The notes below the pieces were generated by a model that ran no database searches, was not told where the DNA came from, and saw nothing but the letters and a program-made list of their open reading frames with translations. A stretch of DNA of 64,000 nucleotides from the NCBI GenBank assembly GCA_036346395.1, contig CM070599.1, positions 30,557,232 through 30,621,231 on the forward strand, written 5' to 3'. Source of the DNA: Hsuehochloa calcarea (Eukaryota; Streptophyta; Magnoliopsida; Poales; Poaceae). The position numbers were made by a program, and so were the translations under genes. Below are positions 22,684-34,255 of the stretch, piece after piece (positions within the stretch are counted from its first letter, which is position 1; the number at the start of each line of letters is the position of its first letter).

Positions 22684-23644
22684 CCTGGAGGGGGAAAAAG
22701 TTAACCAGCTGATAAGTTAAGATTTGCTCTTCTGGTGATTTAGCTATTAACAACACTTTCTTTAGCGAGTCTTTTAATTTATTGGGGTGGTTGTTCACAA
22801 TTCAGCAGTAGTTTAGGGTAGGAAAGAAATCATCATGTATATCTTTCAGAATTAACCCGCGAGTGAGTTGAATTAGTCCATACACAGATAGTCAACTAAC
22901 ACCAAGAAACAATGAGATGCAAAAAGATCCAAATCCTATACTAGCTGAGTCTTTCGTGCTCAGTCACGCTCGAGATCCCGTCCTCGAGACCACCCAAATC
23001 CACAGGTTTGGGACTGCTCAGAGCTTGCCTCTGAGTGCGACCTACACTACCCTGGATCCACGCGCCCAGGTACGCTCGAGATCTGGCTCGAGTCCACCCA
23101 AATCACATATTTGGGACTGCTCAGGGCTCATTCCTGAGTACGCCCAGGATTTCGTTCCTGGGTACGCCAGAGCTACACGCTCGGAGTGCCACGGACCACT
23201 CGTCCGGGAAAAACCGACAGGCAGAAGTGAGATAAGGCATCTAATTACACCGTTAGCCACTTCCTTAAAGTAGTTTGCAAACCACTCTAAGATGCTGACG
23301 TGTCATTCTATTTATCCAGATGAATAGGTAAGAAAGCTAACGGGTATGGTCCAAGCTTATCCGCAATTGGACAGGCAGGTCCATACCAGAGTTCTATCAT
23401 ATGCCTCTAACCCTGGCATCCACTTATGACCTTATATTGAGTTCCCACACCTATAGTTTTCAAATCTGCTATCCTAGGTCGAAATACAAGACTGATCTGC
23501 ATTAAAACATACAACTTTACATATTATGGTACAATGCTACAGATACTAGATACAATAAAACGATAACAACAAGTACAACCATCTGGACTACTAACTACTC
23601 CTGACTCAACCATACACAAAGACCTCTACTACCCTCTATCTAGG
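22684..23644 (-). other. Untranslated leader between extra ORF and gag
   Basis: About 1 kb without coding signs apart from the stem-loop battery described separately. The small open frames across 22917-23273 are by-products of the hairpin repeats. Confidence 0.5.
22944..23205 (-). repeat. Battery of about eleven short stem-loops in the gag leader
   Basis: Consecutive perfect inverted repeats: CTGAG/CTCAG (22944-22962), CTCGAG/CTCGAG (22968-22987), CCCAAA/TTTGGG (22992-23011), CTCAGAG/CTCTGAG (23016-23034), CCTGG/CCAGG (23050-23069), CTCGAG/CTCGAG (23074-23091), CCCAAAT/ATTTGGG (23096-23114), CTCAGG/CCTGAG (23119-23137), CCCAGG/CCTGGG (23142-23161), GAGC/GCTC (23169-23181), CGGAC/GTCCG (23191-23205). 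Hairpins 2-5 and 6-9 form the same ordered set twice. They lie in the untranslated RNA between the extra ORF and gag. A role in packaging, dimerisation or translation is inference. Confidence 0.85.
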
Positions 23645-24745
23645 TCACTCCTCTCTCTCCTCCTCCTCCTCTGCCTCCTCCTCCTCCTCCTCACCCTCGG
23701 CTCCCTGACTAGAGCTAGTACCTATCCCGGTAGCTGCGCCACTACTGCTGGGATCTCCAACATGGGTACAGAAAATCTCGTGTAGAAAAGTGGTCTCCCT
23801 AACAGGATCTGGATGTACCGTGATACGGAGACCACGGAACTCTGGTATCGGTCGGTGAGGAAGGGAACTGTCTAATGGTGGGGCTGATGTACCTCCTAAG
23901 TCTCCCTGAGGTAGTGGGGTGGAGATATGAGGATAGACAAACGGAGGAGAGTGAATAGCGGGATAAAGATCATGGGATGGTTCAGGAATGGGAACTACTG
24001 GGGGTGGTATAATTAAGTCATCGGCTAAAAAGGAATAGTATGTGGAATACGGGGGTACTGCGGAATAAAGGGGTGGATCTGGTGGGGGAACAGAGGGTGG
24101 AACTGTAGGTGGGGCCGTAGGTGGAGCTGTATAAGAACTGGGCCCTGGGTCTGAGGGAGGGTAAGTGGGATGGTAGGGTGGTGCATCTGGGGTGGGGCTA
24201 TGATGGCAACCTCTAATGGCCTCTGAGATATAATATCTTGCTGCCAAAAATCGGAGCTCTCCTCGGCTCTCGCCAAGGCTCCCCGAGTAGAGTCATACAA
24301 CAGGGTACCGGCCAATAGCATCGTACCGGTCGTGTCCCGCTGTAAAGCCAGGGTGGCTGGAGCAAGTGGTGGTGGTGGGTAGCTAGGAGTGTGGCTAGGG
24401 CCAAACTGCAAACCAAAACTCCCCGGGGCTATAGATGGAATCTCTCCAATCGGGAGTCACTCAACTGTCGCTAAAATGAGCCCTAAGGGCAAGGATGGCC
24501 TTACGGGCCACCTCCTGTATAGGCACGTAGTCGTCGGGTGACCTCCACACCGATGTAAACTCTACACAATACGACGAGTTCAGAGGAATCCCGGTGACAG
24601 CAACTCCTACAATGGTGGAACCATCTAGAATGCTAACGTCCTGGAAAAACTCCGGAAAAGGTGCCCTCAGGTGGTGTAGTAGTCTCCCCAAGAGTAGCAC
24701 GTGCTCCCCCCGCACTCTCTCAGGCGGGATCCTGGACCTAGTCAT
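23645..24745 (-). pseudogene. Additional ORF upstream of gag (broken), proline-rich with acidic tail
   Basis: Three overlapping frames on the same strand as gag appear to be one damaged ORF. From ATG at 24745 a 94-residue part (MTRSRIPPERVRGEHVLLLG..., ending LRAHFSDS) is followed, after a stop, by FGPSHTPSYPPPPLAP...DSTRGALARAEESSDFWQQDI in a second frame, then a third frame from about 24230 rich in proline and serine and ending at 23645 in an almost pure glutamate tail. It lies 200 bp after the primer site. I do not know its function. Sense-strand additional ORFs before gag are reported for some plant Ty3 elements. Absence of any retroviral domain and the low-complexity tail suggest an accessory or structural protein, if it is made at all. 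Confidence 0.55.
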
Positions 24746-24944
24746 TCTGCAAAAGAGAATGGTGCTACATTAGTATGGTTGTCATCTTAAAGAAAGGTAA
24801 GATTTTAACATAATAATTTTGACAAGAGGGTGGAATAGAAATGACATCAAGACAAGGGTTAATAACATACTTAGTGCGATATAGCAAGTAAGAAAAGCAT
24901 GCTTAGGTTCTACGACAGTTTCTATTTTATTAGCGTGGCCCAAA

Positions 24945-24962
24945 CCTATTGCTCTGATACCA
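24945..24962 (-). other. Primer binding site (initiator Met tRNA)
   Basis: Minus strand TGGTATCAGAGCAATAGG starts two bases after the LTR end. The first 12 bases match the complement of the plant initiator methionine tRNA 3' end, the usual primer for Ty3 and Ty1 elements in plants. Confidence 0.92.
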
Positions 24963-24964
24963 CC

Positions 24965-27900
24965 TGTGATGCCCCGTGTGATTACCCCAGGGGTAATCAC
25001 ACTTAGGCACACGGATTACTATTCGCCTCGCCTGTGTAGAACACCGCTCAGACGAATAGTAAGCCATTATCAAAGTCTTGTGAGAACAACAAGATGGAGC
25101 TGTTATTTAATTACAACAGTTAACCACACAAAGCTAAGGTTTTATATTACACATATTTATTACAAAAACCAAAATAAGACCAAGTCTTCCTCTTGCCTGC
25201 CACGCCTAAAGTGTCCCCTAGTCGTCCCAGGCACCAAATAAGGCGTCCGCCTCGCTCTGCTCCTCGCTGCCAGGGTCCAAGTCTGCTGCGGTCTCATCTG
25301 CACCTGCACCTGCACCTCCCTCGTCCCACTCGGGATAAATCCCAGTCGGACTAGGATCTACAAAGGAGAATACTAGCAAGGTTGAGTACAGTACTCGGAA
25401 GCATTAGTAGCAAAAGTTGCATCTCATGTCAATATCTCTGATGATTATCTCAAATTCTATCTCATGTCATTCTGAAAATAAATCATTAAATAATTGTGGC
25501 AAATTTTATACTGAAAACACTACTGGTCACTCGGAAGAAGAAAGACCCCTGGTGGTTCCCGTAGACTCCAATCCAGGAGACTGGCATGAATTCATGATTT
25601 GTATAGCACTGCGCAGGCTTGTACCACTTAACCCATAGCTATTCTGAACTCTAAAATGAACCAGGTCCATCACATTTCCTTTGATGCGACTTCGAGTTCA
25701 GGATACAAAACGTTTTCCAGGTTACGTGATTAATTTTTCCACCCATTACGTTCCGTCGGTGCCGAACGAATCTTCACACCGAAGTTACGTAATGTTAGTT
25801 GGGCGGACGCACCTTCACCTAACACCCCTTAGCGCATATAGCGCTGCGCCTAACTGGGGTTTCTCAACACACTCACTCATATAACATACCGCGTGGAAAG
25901 CATAATCACGTAACAGGTAGCATTTTACGCCACAAGCGGAAAATGGTTGGGCGATTTCTGACATCGACCGAGTAAGAGTTTTGTTGGTCCTTATATTATA
26001 ACCGTATGTAAAGGAGTCCCACCTCTTGCCTCATTATCATTTTCATCATTTTCTCATTTTCTTCCCCTGCCCTGGGTCTCCTTTACCAGCCATATAATAT
26101 TATCATCATTCCTGTCATCATTCATGTCTTTTCCATTTTCCTCTCGATCTTTTGATTTAAGTTTTTGAGAATTAAATTTTGAATGCAATACGTCTAATAC
26201 AGCAATATACGGTTTACATTTAAAATAGCTGTATTGATGTTCAAGAGGATCGCTTGCCTTCGTAGTAATAGTAGGTGTCGGTGCTGATGAGTCCGGGATC
26301 AGTTACTGGAGCTCGTCTTCTGAAGCAACGCGGTAATACAAATAGAATACCGAGAAATACTTAGTGATTTTTGATGATGTTCAGATAATAAACTGCTAAT
26401 GCGATTTCTACTGGTTAGCCAGTTTTTAATTTTCAAATATTTTTCCCGAAACCCGAATCAGTTAGCAGTTCTTCCTAAAATCCTATTTTAATTTTTCTAT
26501 TAACCCTAATTTATTTCAAAACCTAATTAACCTACAAAAATCCTAATTATCCTAACTAATCATCCAACACCCTAATTAACCTAATTACTAAAATACCTAA
26601 AAACCCTAACCCTAACCCTAATTACCAAATTACCTAACTACCCCTCCCTCTATCCTATTCCCTACCCCGGCCGCTTTTCCCTCCCCGTCTTTTCCTCCTT
26701 CCCCCGTCTTCCTCTCTCTCGGTCTCTCCCGACTCTTCTTCTCCCCGGGCGCCTCTTCCTCGCTCGCCGACGCCTCATGTGGCCGCCGCTTCCTCACGCG
26801 GCGTCTCACACTGGCTGGCCTCTCGGCTCCTCTGCGCGGCCAGAGGCTGCGCGCCGCGCTTACTCACCCCGTCCGCCGCTTTGCGGTGGTCGCTCCTCGC
26901 ATGAGCTCCCCGGGCGGGGGGCCGCCGTCTCCACTCGCACCGATCCGCCGGCGGTTTTCTCCCATGGCTTCACCGGTTCACACCCCCTTCCGCTCTCTCT
27001 CTCTCCCTACTACGCCCGACTCATTGCTCCTTGGGTTCGCCGGCCGCCTCCCGACGCCGGCCGCTCTGGACTCAGCCGCCGCCTCTCACACGCATACGAC
27101 CTACTCATGGTGCCTCGGGCCGGTCCATGACCGATTGGTTTTGCTTTACTAAATTTGCTAGGGTTGCTTTCTTTAGCCGATTTGGTTGATGCTAATGCTT
27201 ATATTAATTGGATGCATGCTCATATTGATGGATTGGGTGAATCGGCCAAGGTGGGGTTCTTTGGTGGGGTTCTACCGTCTTTGGGGTTGATGGGGGTGGT
27301 TCGGCTATGGCTGGTAATACTCATCTCCTTCTCTACTCCCTGGTCCCTTGCTCTGTGATGAGGATGGATGGCTTCCTAATGATGGTACTGGGATTGGGTT
27401 GCACCTTTGAATGATGCTCATGAGGTGCTGTGCATACTACTGGGTGTTGGTCTTTACCTCTTCTTCAAGTCAGGTTGGGAGGGGATGGTAGTGCCGCTTC
27501 TTTGGTGCTCTCACAGCTTCTGGTGTCGTCTGGTGGCTTCCTTCTTGCTCCCCAGTGCGGCCTCTTGCTCTGTGTTCTTGCTCCTTCACAAGGCGAATCG
27601 GGAGGAGAATGCACTGGGAAGGCTCTTGAGTGCTGGCTTGGAATGGGGGATGGGTTCAGGAGAATGAACCTGGGGCTGGCTTTGCTGGTGTTGCTGCTCT
27701 TGCTTTGTGCTGGGTGCAATGGCTGGGGGGGAATGTATGGTGGTGTCGGGGCGGAGGGTTTGGCAGGGGATTGTATTAAGGTGAGGAGTGCACTCATTAC
27801 CGTTCTTATCTCCTGGCTGTGCAAATTGTTTTCACCATGCTCCTGTTCATTTTTTACTTTTACCCTGTTCTTATCCTTATGTCAGTGCACTGTGGGCTCA

Positions 27901-28689
27901 AAATGGGGGAAGTGTGGCTTCATGTGGCTGATTATTGGCCACTATTCTTTTGTGCTTTCTGTGGGGTTTTTGCCGAATGATTTGAGCTGAGGCAATCTGG
28001 TATTCGTAGGTGTTGGATATGAAAATGCCGAATGATGAAACCTACGGTAATAAGACGGCGCCGATCGCTTAGGTTGGGTTTAGGTATCGCTGATATCCAG
28101 GTGCCAGCTGATTTGGTTTAGCCTCGGTGACTTGAGAATCAAGCTGCCGGTTAAACCAGGTCAGTTTGGGTAGCCTCGATACTCACGGTGCCACTAACCT
28201 AGGTTGTTCTGGGAACCGCGGTGATTCCTACTGTATTCTGACGGCAAACTACTCGATTTTAACTCTATGCTATGGTTTTCTCTTTGCGGATGGTCTTATG
28301 TTTGGTTGACTGAAAATGGAGCTGGTAGTGGTACTTCGGATCGAGTCGAGGAAGGCAGTTCGATTGGACGGGGATGGATGATCAACACTCCAAGGAAGGC
28401 TTCAGCGATATGCAATGCAAGATCATTGTTTATTCATTTTGTAATGAACTCAAAGTTGTAATTATGATTCGATCTGTTGTAATACATTCTTTTGATTATA
28501 CGATGTAAATCTGTACTTTGATTTGTTGTAACAATATTCCTGTAAACAATTATGGAATTGAATTGTATCACTGTTATGACAACTGAGCTTGCGGTTAAAC
28601 TGACTTTTTAAAGAAGTGATTACTGCGATTGATTCTAATACAAGCCTTTAATTATGATTACGAGATTCTAATTTTGTCGGGTTCTTACA
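24965..28689 (-). repeat. 5' LTR of the chromovirus
   Basis: A 3725-bp repeat partner of 11659-15405, carrying the promoter for the minus-strand transcript. It contains the same three CCCTAA hexamers at 26604-26621. Differences to the other LTR are mostly small indels. Confidence 0.93.
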
Positions 28690-28698
28690 ATTACTCAC

Positions 28699-29045
28699 CG
28701 TATGTAGTACTCCCTTTATCGGCCGGCCCCTTGGACATGCATGCGGCCGGCTAGCTACTCGTCATGCCGCCGCCGGCGAGCTAGCTAAGCTAGCTGCAGG
28801 CGATTATGAAATCAGAAGTATATATGCGTAATGCATTCAGTTACGCAGTGAGCAGAGATCGATAGTTACCAGAATAAGCAAGAGCTAGCTCCCGTTGCAT
28901 CCCCCATGCGCCATCTCGATCTTGGCAGACGGCAGCCTCCGTACTATCCGAAATCCTCCAGACGAGAGAGAGACTGAGAGAGGCGCCTAATCTCTTCTGT
29001 TGATCAGTCGGGCTACAGATGTGTGCTTGGCCTATATATGTAGCG
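28699..29045 (-). promoter_or_regulatory. Putative minus-strand promoter and first exon(s), cut off by the chromovirus
   Basis: On the minus strand a TATA box (CATATATAGG, 29032-29040) is followed by a CT-rich leader (28961-28984), ATG codons near 28912 and 28733, and a strong splice donor G|GTGAGT at 28699/28698. From the second ATG the frame MSKGPADKGSTTYG runs straight into that donor. The chromovirus starts nine bases into the presumed intron. The nearest minus-strand exons beyond the element are the transporter exons at 10155-8541, so this may be the displaced 5' end of that gene; the link is unproven. Confidence 0.35.
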
Positions 29046-29129
29046 TGGGTATGAACTGATGCAACTCGATGGGGTGCGACTCTGCGTGCGGCGACATGAC
29101 ATGTCCGATGCTTGCTGTGTGCGTGTCAG

Positions 29130-31470
29130 TGTGAACTTTCGGTTTAGTAAATTGTCAGGTGGCCCGCGGTCTCACCGGCCGAGGCCGGGTGGTCTCATCG
29201 GCCATGGCCAACGATTTGATCGGCCATAAGCAGCGATCGGTAATACAATAGGAATGGGTATCAAACACTTGTGTGTGAGTGTTTAGGATGTATTTGCACC
29301 AGTTGCTATTGAAAATAAAGAATAGACGTAAAACTAGATAGAGTTTTGCCAAAAAGTCCAAATAAAGGTGTGTTTTTTGTTTGGAAAGCGGTCTGACCTG
29401 CCAGTTGTTGATGGTCAGACCGTCGGCGGTCCGACCGATCCCCTGCTACCGAGGAGAGAAGTCAAACCGTCTAAGGGGCAATGGTATGACCGGCCATGGC
29501 GGTTTAGGCGCAGTGAGGTGTGATAAAATTTAAGGGTTGGTCCTAGGAGCTTGGGATTGGTGCATATGTTTGCATTATACTCTAATGGACTAATGTGGGT
29601 CAAGTTGTAAAGAACTTGTACCCAAAAATACTTGCTTGATCTATTGTTATGCAAGTGGTTTGGAGTCAACTATGGTCCACGGCGAGGAGAACTCGAACTT
29701 GGTTAGGAGAACCAAGATCTAGAATGATCATGGATGACAGATGAGATGGTTGGACTTAAGCAAGGTGCACGATGGATGTGAACCATGGAAGGCAAAGTTT
29801 TAGCAAAGTTATTTTAAGGTAAAGTGATGCTTACGGGAGCAAAGCTTTAAAGTATGTGTTTTTGACTCATCAATTATGTAAATTGATGATTTTGTGTATC
29901 GTGCGGTGCTACATGATGATTTGCTTGTTGGCGATGGTTTTAGGACTACGGAGTTACGTCATGGTGAGGTGGATGAGAAAGGGACTAAGCTATGAGAGCT
30001 TAGGTCTAGAACGATTAAGGGGCTACCGGAAGATAACCGAGACTACTAGAGTGGTTACAAGCCGAGAAGACAATGAACCAAAGCGGGGGGCTACAGGTGA
30101 TGGACATGACGGGCAACGACAATGTGGATCGGGACTAAGCTCAAGAAGGAGCTGAGGTTTAGAACGGTCAGTGAAGTCAGGTGTAGTCATGGTGCATGGT
30201 AAGGTATGTGGTGCGCCAAGCGACTTGGGCTTTTTTTGCAAGTAAGGACGGTTCGGTGGGATCTAGGCACGTGAGAGACTTGGCGGGAAGTCATTGGGGC
30301 CACATGGATGATGGCAAAGCATGGGCGATGCTACGATATGAAGGAATCGGGAAAAGTTAGTAGATGGGCATTTTGGTAAATTGCCCAATATTGAAAAAGT
30401 GGGATGTGCAAAACCACGGCGGTGGCCTAAGTAGATTAGGTTAAGGATACTCCATAGAGGACAAAGTATGATGGATTTGGTCTAATGTTGTTAAAGATGA
30501 AGATAACGCTTTGAGAAACGTGCGTGAATGAGACCCATTTGTATGTGGGCTTAATAGGTGCCCGTTAGAGTTTTCTCTCTAGATCTAGCCTCAACTATAT
30601 AAGGGGTTGGTACAGGATTTGCACACCTACCTAAGCCAAGAAATCATAATGTGAAAATTTGTGGAAAGTGGAGAGAGGAGGATGCTAGGGTTTTGAGGTG
30701 TATTGAGATAGATGAGAGCACTTGTGTGTGCTATCCTAGTGGATTTGCCGTTCTAAGGGAATGATTGTAAACATTCATCTCCAAAAAGAAATCAAATCTC
30801 CAAATTCGTCCAATTCTTTTTCTCATATGCTTGTATTGGTTTCTTGATTTGGCTTTGTTGTTGATGTTCCTTCCTCCCTCTTGATCTTTCTTTGTACCTA
30901 GGACGTGTAAGTAATGGATATATTTATTGGAGACTACATCATATCCATTTAGATACTTTCTATTGCAAGTTCTTGAGTTTGACCATTTTTTATGAAAGAA
31001 ATGGTGATTTGGAGATTTTGCTCTTGAGGGCTTTTTGCTCGATTCTTACAGTGATTGAGAGTACTAGGACGTGTAGAAATCCATCATCAGTCATCTTGGA
31101 TTGATTCCCCTATGAGCTCATCTCAATCGTTATTTTTGTATTTAGTCTGATTTTGGTGCAACCTTCACTCAAAGAAAAAAATATCGGAACTTTGGCAATA
31201 ATACTCAAGATTTTTGATTGGAATATGTTCCTGACATACTAGAGAATGTGTATTTCAAATTTCACAAAGTTTGAAGTTGTGGATCAAAAAGTTGGATCAA
31301 TTTGTGATTTTGAAATCGTACTAAAATTCAGCTATATACTGATTGCACTGTTCACCTAGTCTAACCGCTATTGTTCACCCGGTCTGACCACTATTGTGGG
31401 GATTTCGACAAGTCTTGATCTTCTTGTTACATTGTTCTTGTTTGAATGATTCTCGTATCTTTATAGCTTT
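29130..31470 (+). mobile_element. Degenerate Ty1/copia-type LTR sequence
   Basis: No coding capacity over 2.3 kb. Palindromic GGTCTGACC/GGTCAGACC/GGTCCGACC motifs cluster at 29390-29440, a TATA box (ACTATATAAGGGG) lies at about 30594, and the downstream R-like segment is typical of Sirevirus LTRs in grasses. GGTCTGACC motifs recur at about 31378. Ends and target duplication could not be set. Confidence 0.45.
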
Positions 31471-31479
31471 ACGTAGTTA

Positions 31480-31830
31480 TTGAGGTGAAAAAAACCTTTT
31501 AACTCCCTAAGGTTGAAGATTTTAAAGAAATAGTTGATTGTGTGACGCCAACAACCATGGACAGGTTCATCAATAGTGCAGGAATACCCGGTACGCTCGG
31601 CATCACAATCAAATCGTATCCCAGACGCATTTCGATCGCCCCGAATCTTGACCCGACGTTTTCTATTGTATCGACAAGCTGCAAGACATCTCAACACGTT
31701 AGCGGACAGAAAAGTAGGCCGAAACAAGCCGGTCCGTGAACAACTCAACCTGCGGGGTAGTCAGCTTCTCAATGTAACAAACAGTGCCTCCCATGTTCAT
31801 CCTGTGAGGCATTCCAAGTTAAAAATCTTG
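31480..31830 (-). other. Unidentified coding-like fragment
   Basis: Composition changes to balanced, codon-like DNA. On the minus strand one frame gives GGTVCYIEKLTTPQVELFTD and, after a possible splice acceptor CTTGCAG, another gives LVDTIENVGSRFGAIEMRLG. I do not recognise the family. It could be a captured gene fragment or an eroded exon. Confidence 0.3.
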
Positions 31831-33040
31831 AAATTGAAACATGCCCGTCATGGATCGCCCTGCAGCGCGAATTAAGCTGTCATGCTGTATACTTGTAAAA
31901 AAAAAACAGAGAAAACAAATCAACGCTTATGACAGTGGGTTCTAATACCACTGCTCTCATTTCACGTGCTTAATCACGTGCGGAGATACTTGAATTGACT
32001 AGGGACTATAATTCGGTCATGCGATAATGCCGATATGCATTCCAAATTTCCTTGTGGCCCACGCCCACAAGATACAAAACGGCGAAAACTCCATTGACGC
32101 GACACATCACACATGAGATCGACACATCCGGTTACTGTCCGTGCGCGTGCGTCCGTCCGAGAATCGAAAATGATGCGTGCATCATAGGCAGCTAATCCGA
32201 GCAAGGCGCGTATATATCCATCCACCCAGCACACTGCATCCGGATATATAAATCGAACCCCTTTATATATGATAGACTGATGTTGAGCTGGTAGCAAGCC
32301 GAGCAGATGTATCTCGTGGCGTCAACATATACAACTAAACTTGCTTGTTGGTGTGATGGCACCAGAAAGAAAGAGAGAGAGAAGAAAAGACTGGGTCAAT
32401 CGTACGTGTCTAGACGGCAAGAGACTAGGGTTTCCACTCACGCAAACCACGTGTGTTGGGTGGGGTCATTTCTGGATTTCATTATAACTTGACCCTAGAG
32501 TAAGTAACATGTAGGTCGTTTTAAGTCTTAAAGATAGTTCTACAAGCCGCCCTCTAAAAGAAGACGAACTGATGAGTGGCAGGTGATGATTGACAGCACC
32601 CCTTGCTTATGCCGGGGAGCTACAGGCAGGGTCAGAAGTCATCGTGGCCCGAAAACGGCGACCCTAAAATGATTCGCCTTTCTATTTCTACCTTGTCTAA
32701 TGGCCCGTATGCCATAAGTCTGGCTCCGTGTAAGTCTTGACCGCTCAGGAAAGGCCCAACTACTGCGTAGTTCCTGGGTCGCTGCTGAAATCCGTGGACC
32801 GACACGTATCCTCTGCACTCCTAGGAAAAGCTAGCTTTTTGATGGCCCACTGCCCACACCACCACTACCGATCCCCGGTCCTATACACTGACCCGGCTTA
32901 GCTAGCTACTCCGCGAGACCGTGGCTGGTAGTCACTGAAGTCCGCACGAGCGAGCTAAGCTACCAAACCAGGTGCAATTTGTCGAAGACGTGGACAATAA
33001 TTTTATTTCAGATTTGATTATGAAATAAAGAAAGTATAAA
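31831..33040. other. Intergenic DNA, no gene seen
   Basis: Single-copy-looking sequence with several plant promoter-like elements (CACGTG at about 31963 and 31976) but no supported ORF. Confidence 0.35.
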
Positions 33041-33640
33041 ATTAGTGATGTAAAAATCGATACTAACAACAGGTCCTCAATGTATTTCTAAATATACACA
33101 ATAAAAGATTTACAACATAATAGACTGATTGTAAGACCAACTTACAGTCGGACGTGATAATGAACATGAAGCAGCGCAGACTTGATGCAGTACAGATTGT
33201 AGATGCTGCAGTGAAATGAGTAGTCGAAGAAGGCAGTGCAGACTTGATGCAGTGCAGAGAGCAGTCGCGCAGATATGCTGCCTAGAAACCTTATTGTCGC
33301 CTCGTGCAGGCGAATTCTGCGACAATAGTCCGGAGATATCGCTCATCCTCCTTCCCGTGCACACTGAGGAGAAGGGACGACTTGGTTCGACAGCTCAATT
33401 CTTCAGCACAGTTGATCAGAAAGAAAGATGGAAAAAATGGAATGAATTGATCTTTTGGTTTGGACATCTCTATATCATTTTTAAGGCCGAGACAATTACT
33501 CTCTATTAACTGCATACTTAAACCACTAGTTACTGCTAATTCAAAACCAATTAATGGTCATTAAGCAATTATAATTGATACTGATTGTACACTGGTCTAC
33601 AACTCGACTAGTGAATTACGACTACACTCGTCTAAAGATT

Positions 33641-34057
33641 TGTTGTAAGAATAATTCATAGATCACATTAATGGGCCCGTTTTTAGAAGATTCGTGTACA
33701 TGTCCAAGAAATACAGTTATACTTATAAAAGACTATAATACCCCTCGTTTGTACCCATAGGTTAGCTATCTCACTGAATGGTATTTCCGTCATTTGTACA
33801 GGCCCAAGAGCCTATATATACCCCATGTATCTCTCATTCAACGGGGAGCTCTCTTGAGCAATATACGAAAGCTAGTAATTAGGTGAGCCTCCGGGAGGAA
33901 CCCTCGAACCCCCGTAGGCCACCGACAGGAGTAAGGCGGTCCTCTCGAACCCCCGAACCTGTATAAACCATCGTATCATTGTCGCTCTCGTGGACGACGG
34001 CCCGTGGCATGGCCGACGTCCGCCCCCTCACTCGTGTTCGGTTTTACACCAACAACA
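33641..34057 (+). mobile_element. 417-bp solo LTR nested in the copia LTR
   Basis: It starts TGTTGT and ends ACAACA (perfect short inverted ends), with AGATT before and GGATT after (four of five bases equal), as expected of an aged 5-bp target duplication. A plus-strand TATA box (CTATATATACC) lies near 33811. There is no internal region, so it is a solo LTR. Confidence 0.7.
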
Positions 34058-34062
34058 GGATT

Positions 34063-34255
34063 CGATCACTATTTTTCAACCACACTGGTTTATGACTTCG
34101 ACCATATTATTTCGACTACACTGGCCTATACCTTCGACCATACTGGTCTATGACTTCGACCACATTATTACGACCATTCTGGTCTAATACTTCTGGTTTA
34201 AGACTTCAACCATTCTGATTTAAGACTTCGACCACACTGGTCTAAGACTTTGCAT
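34063..34255. repeat. Tandem repeats CTTCGACCACACTGGTCTATGA
   Basis: Seven to eight imperfect units of about 22-28 bp built from GACTTCGACCA and ACTGGTCTA. A further copy lies at about 33590-33635 on the other side of the nested solo LTR, showing that both belong to the same copia U3 region. Confidence 0.8.

Larger units (their letters stand above)
11659..28689 (-). mobile_element. Ty3 chromovirus (Tekay-like) LTR retrotransposon, 17 kb with nested solo LTR
   Basis: Two long terminal repeats (11659-15405 and 24965-28689) begin TGTGA and end TTACA on the plus strand. Both sides are flanked by the 5-bp duplication ATTAC (11654-11658 and 28690-28694). On the minus strand the primer site follows the LTR at 24965 and a polypurine tract precedes the LTR at 15405, so the element is read right to left. 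Order: LTR, PBS, extra ORF, hairpin leader, gag-protease-RT-RNase H, integrase, degenerate chromodomain, PPT, LTR. The gag-pol frame is broken by small frameshifts and by a 2.6-kb solo LTR, so this copy is inactive. The chromodomain makes it a chromovirus; the Tekay label rests on its C-terminal motif and large size and is less certain. Confidence 0.92.
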
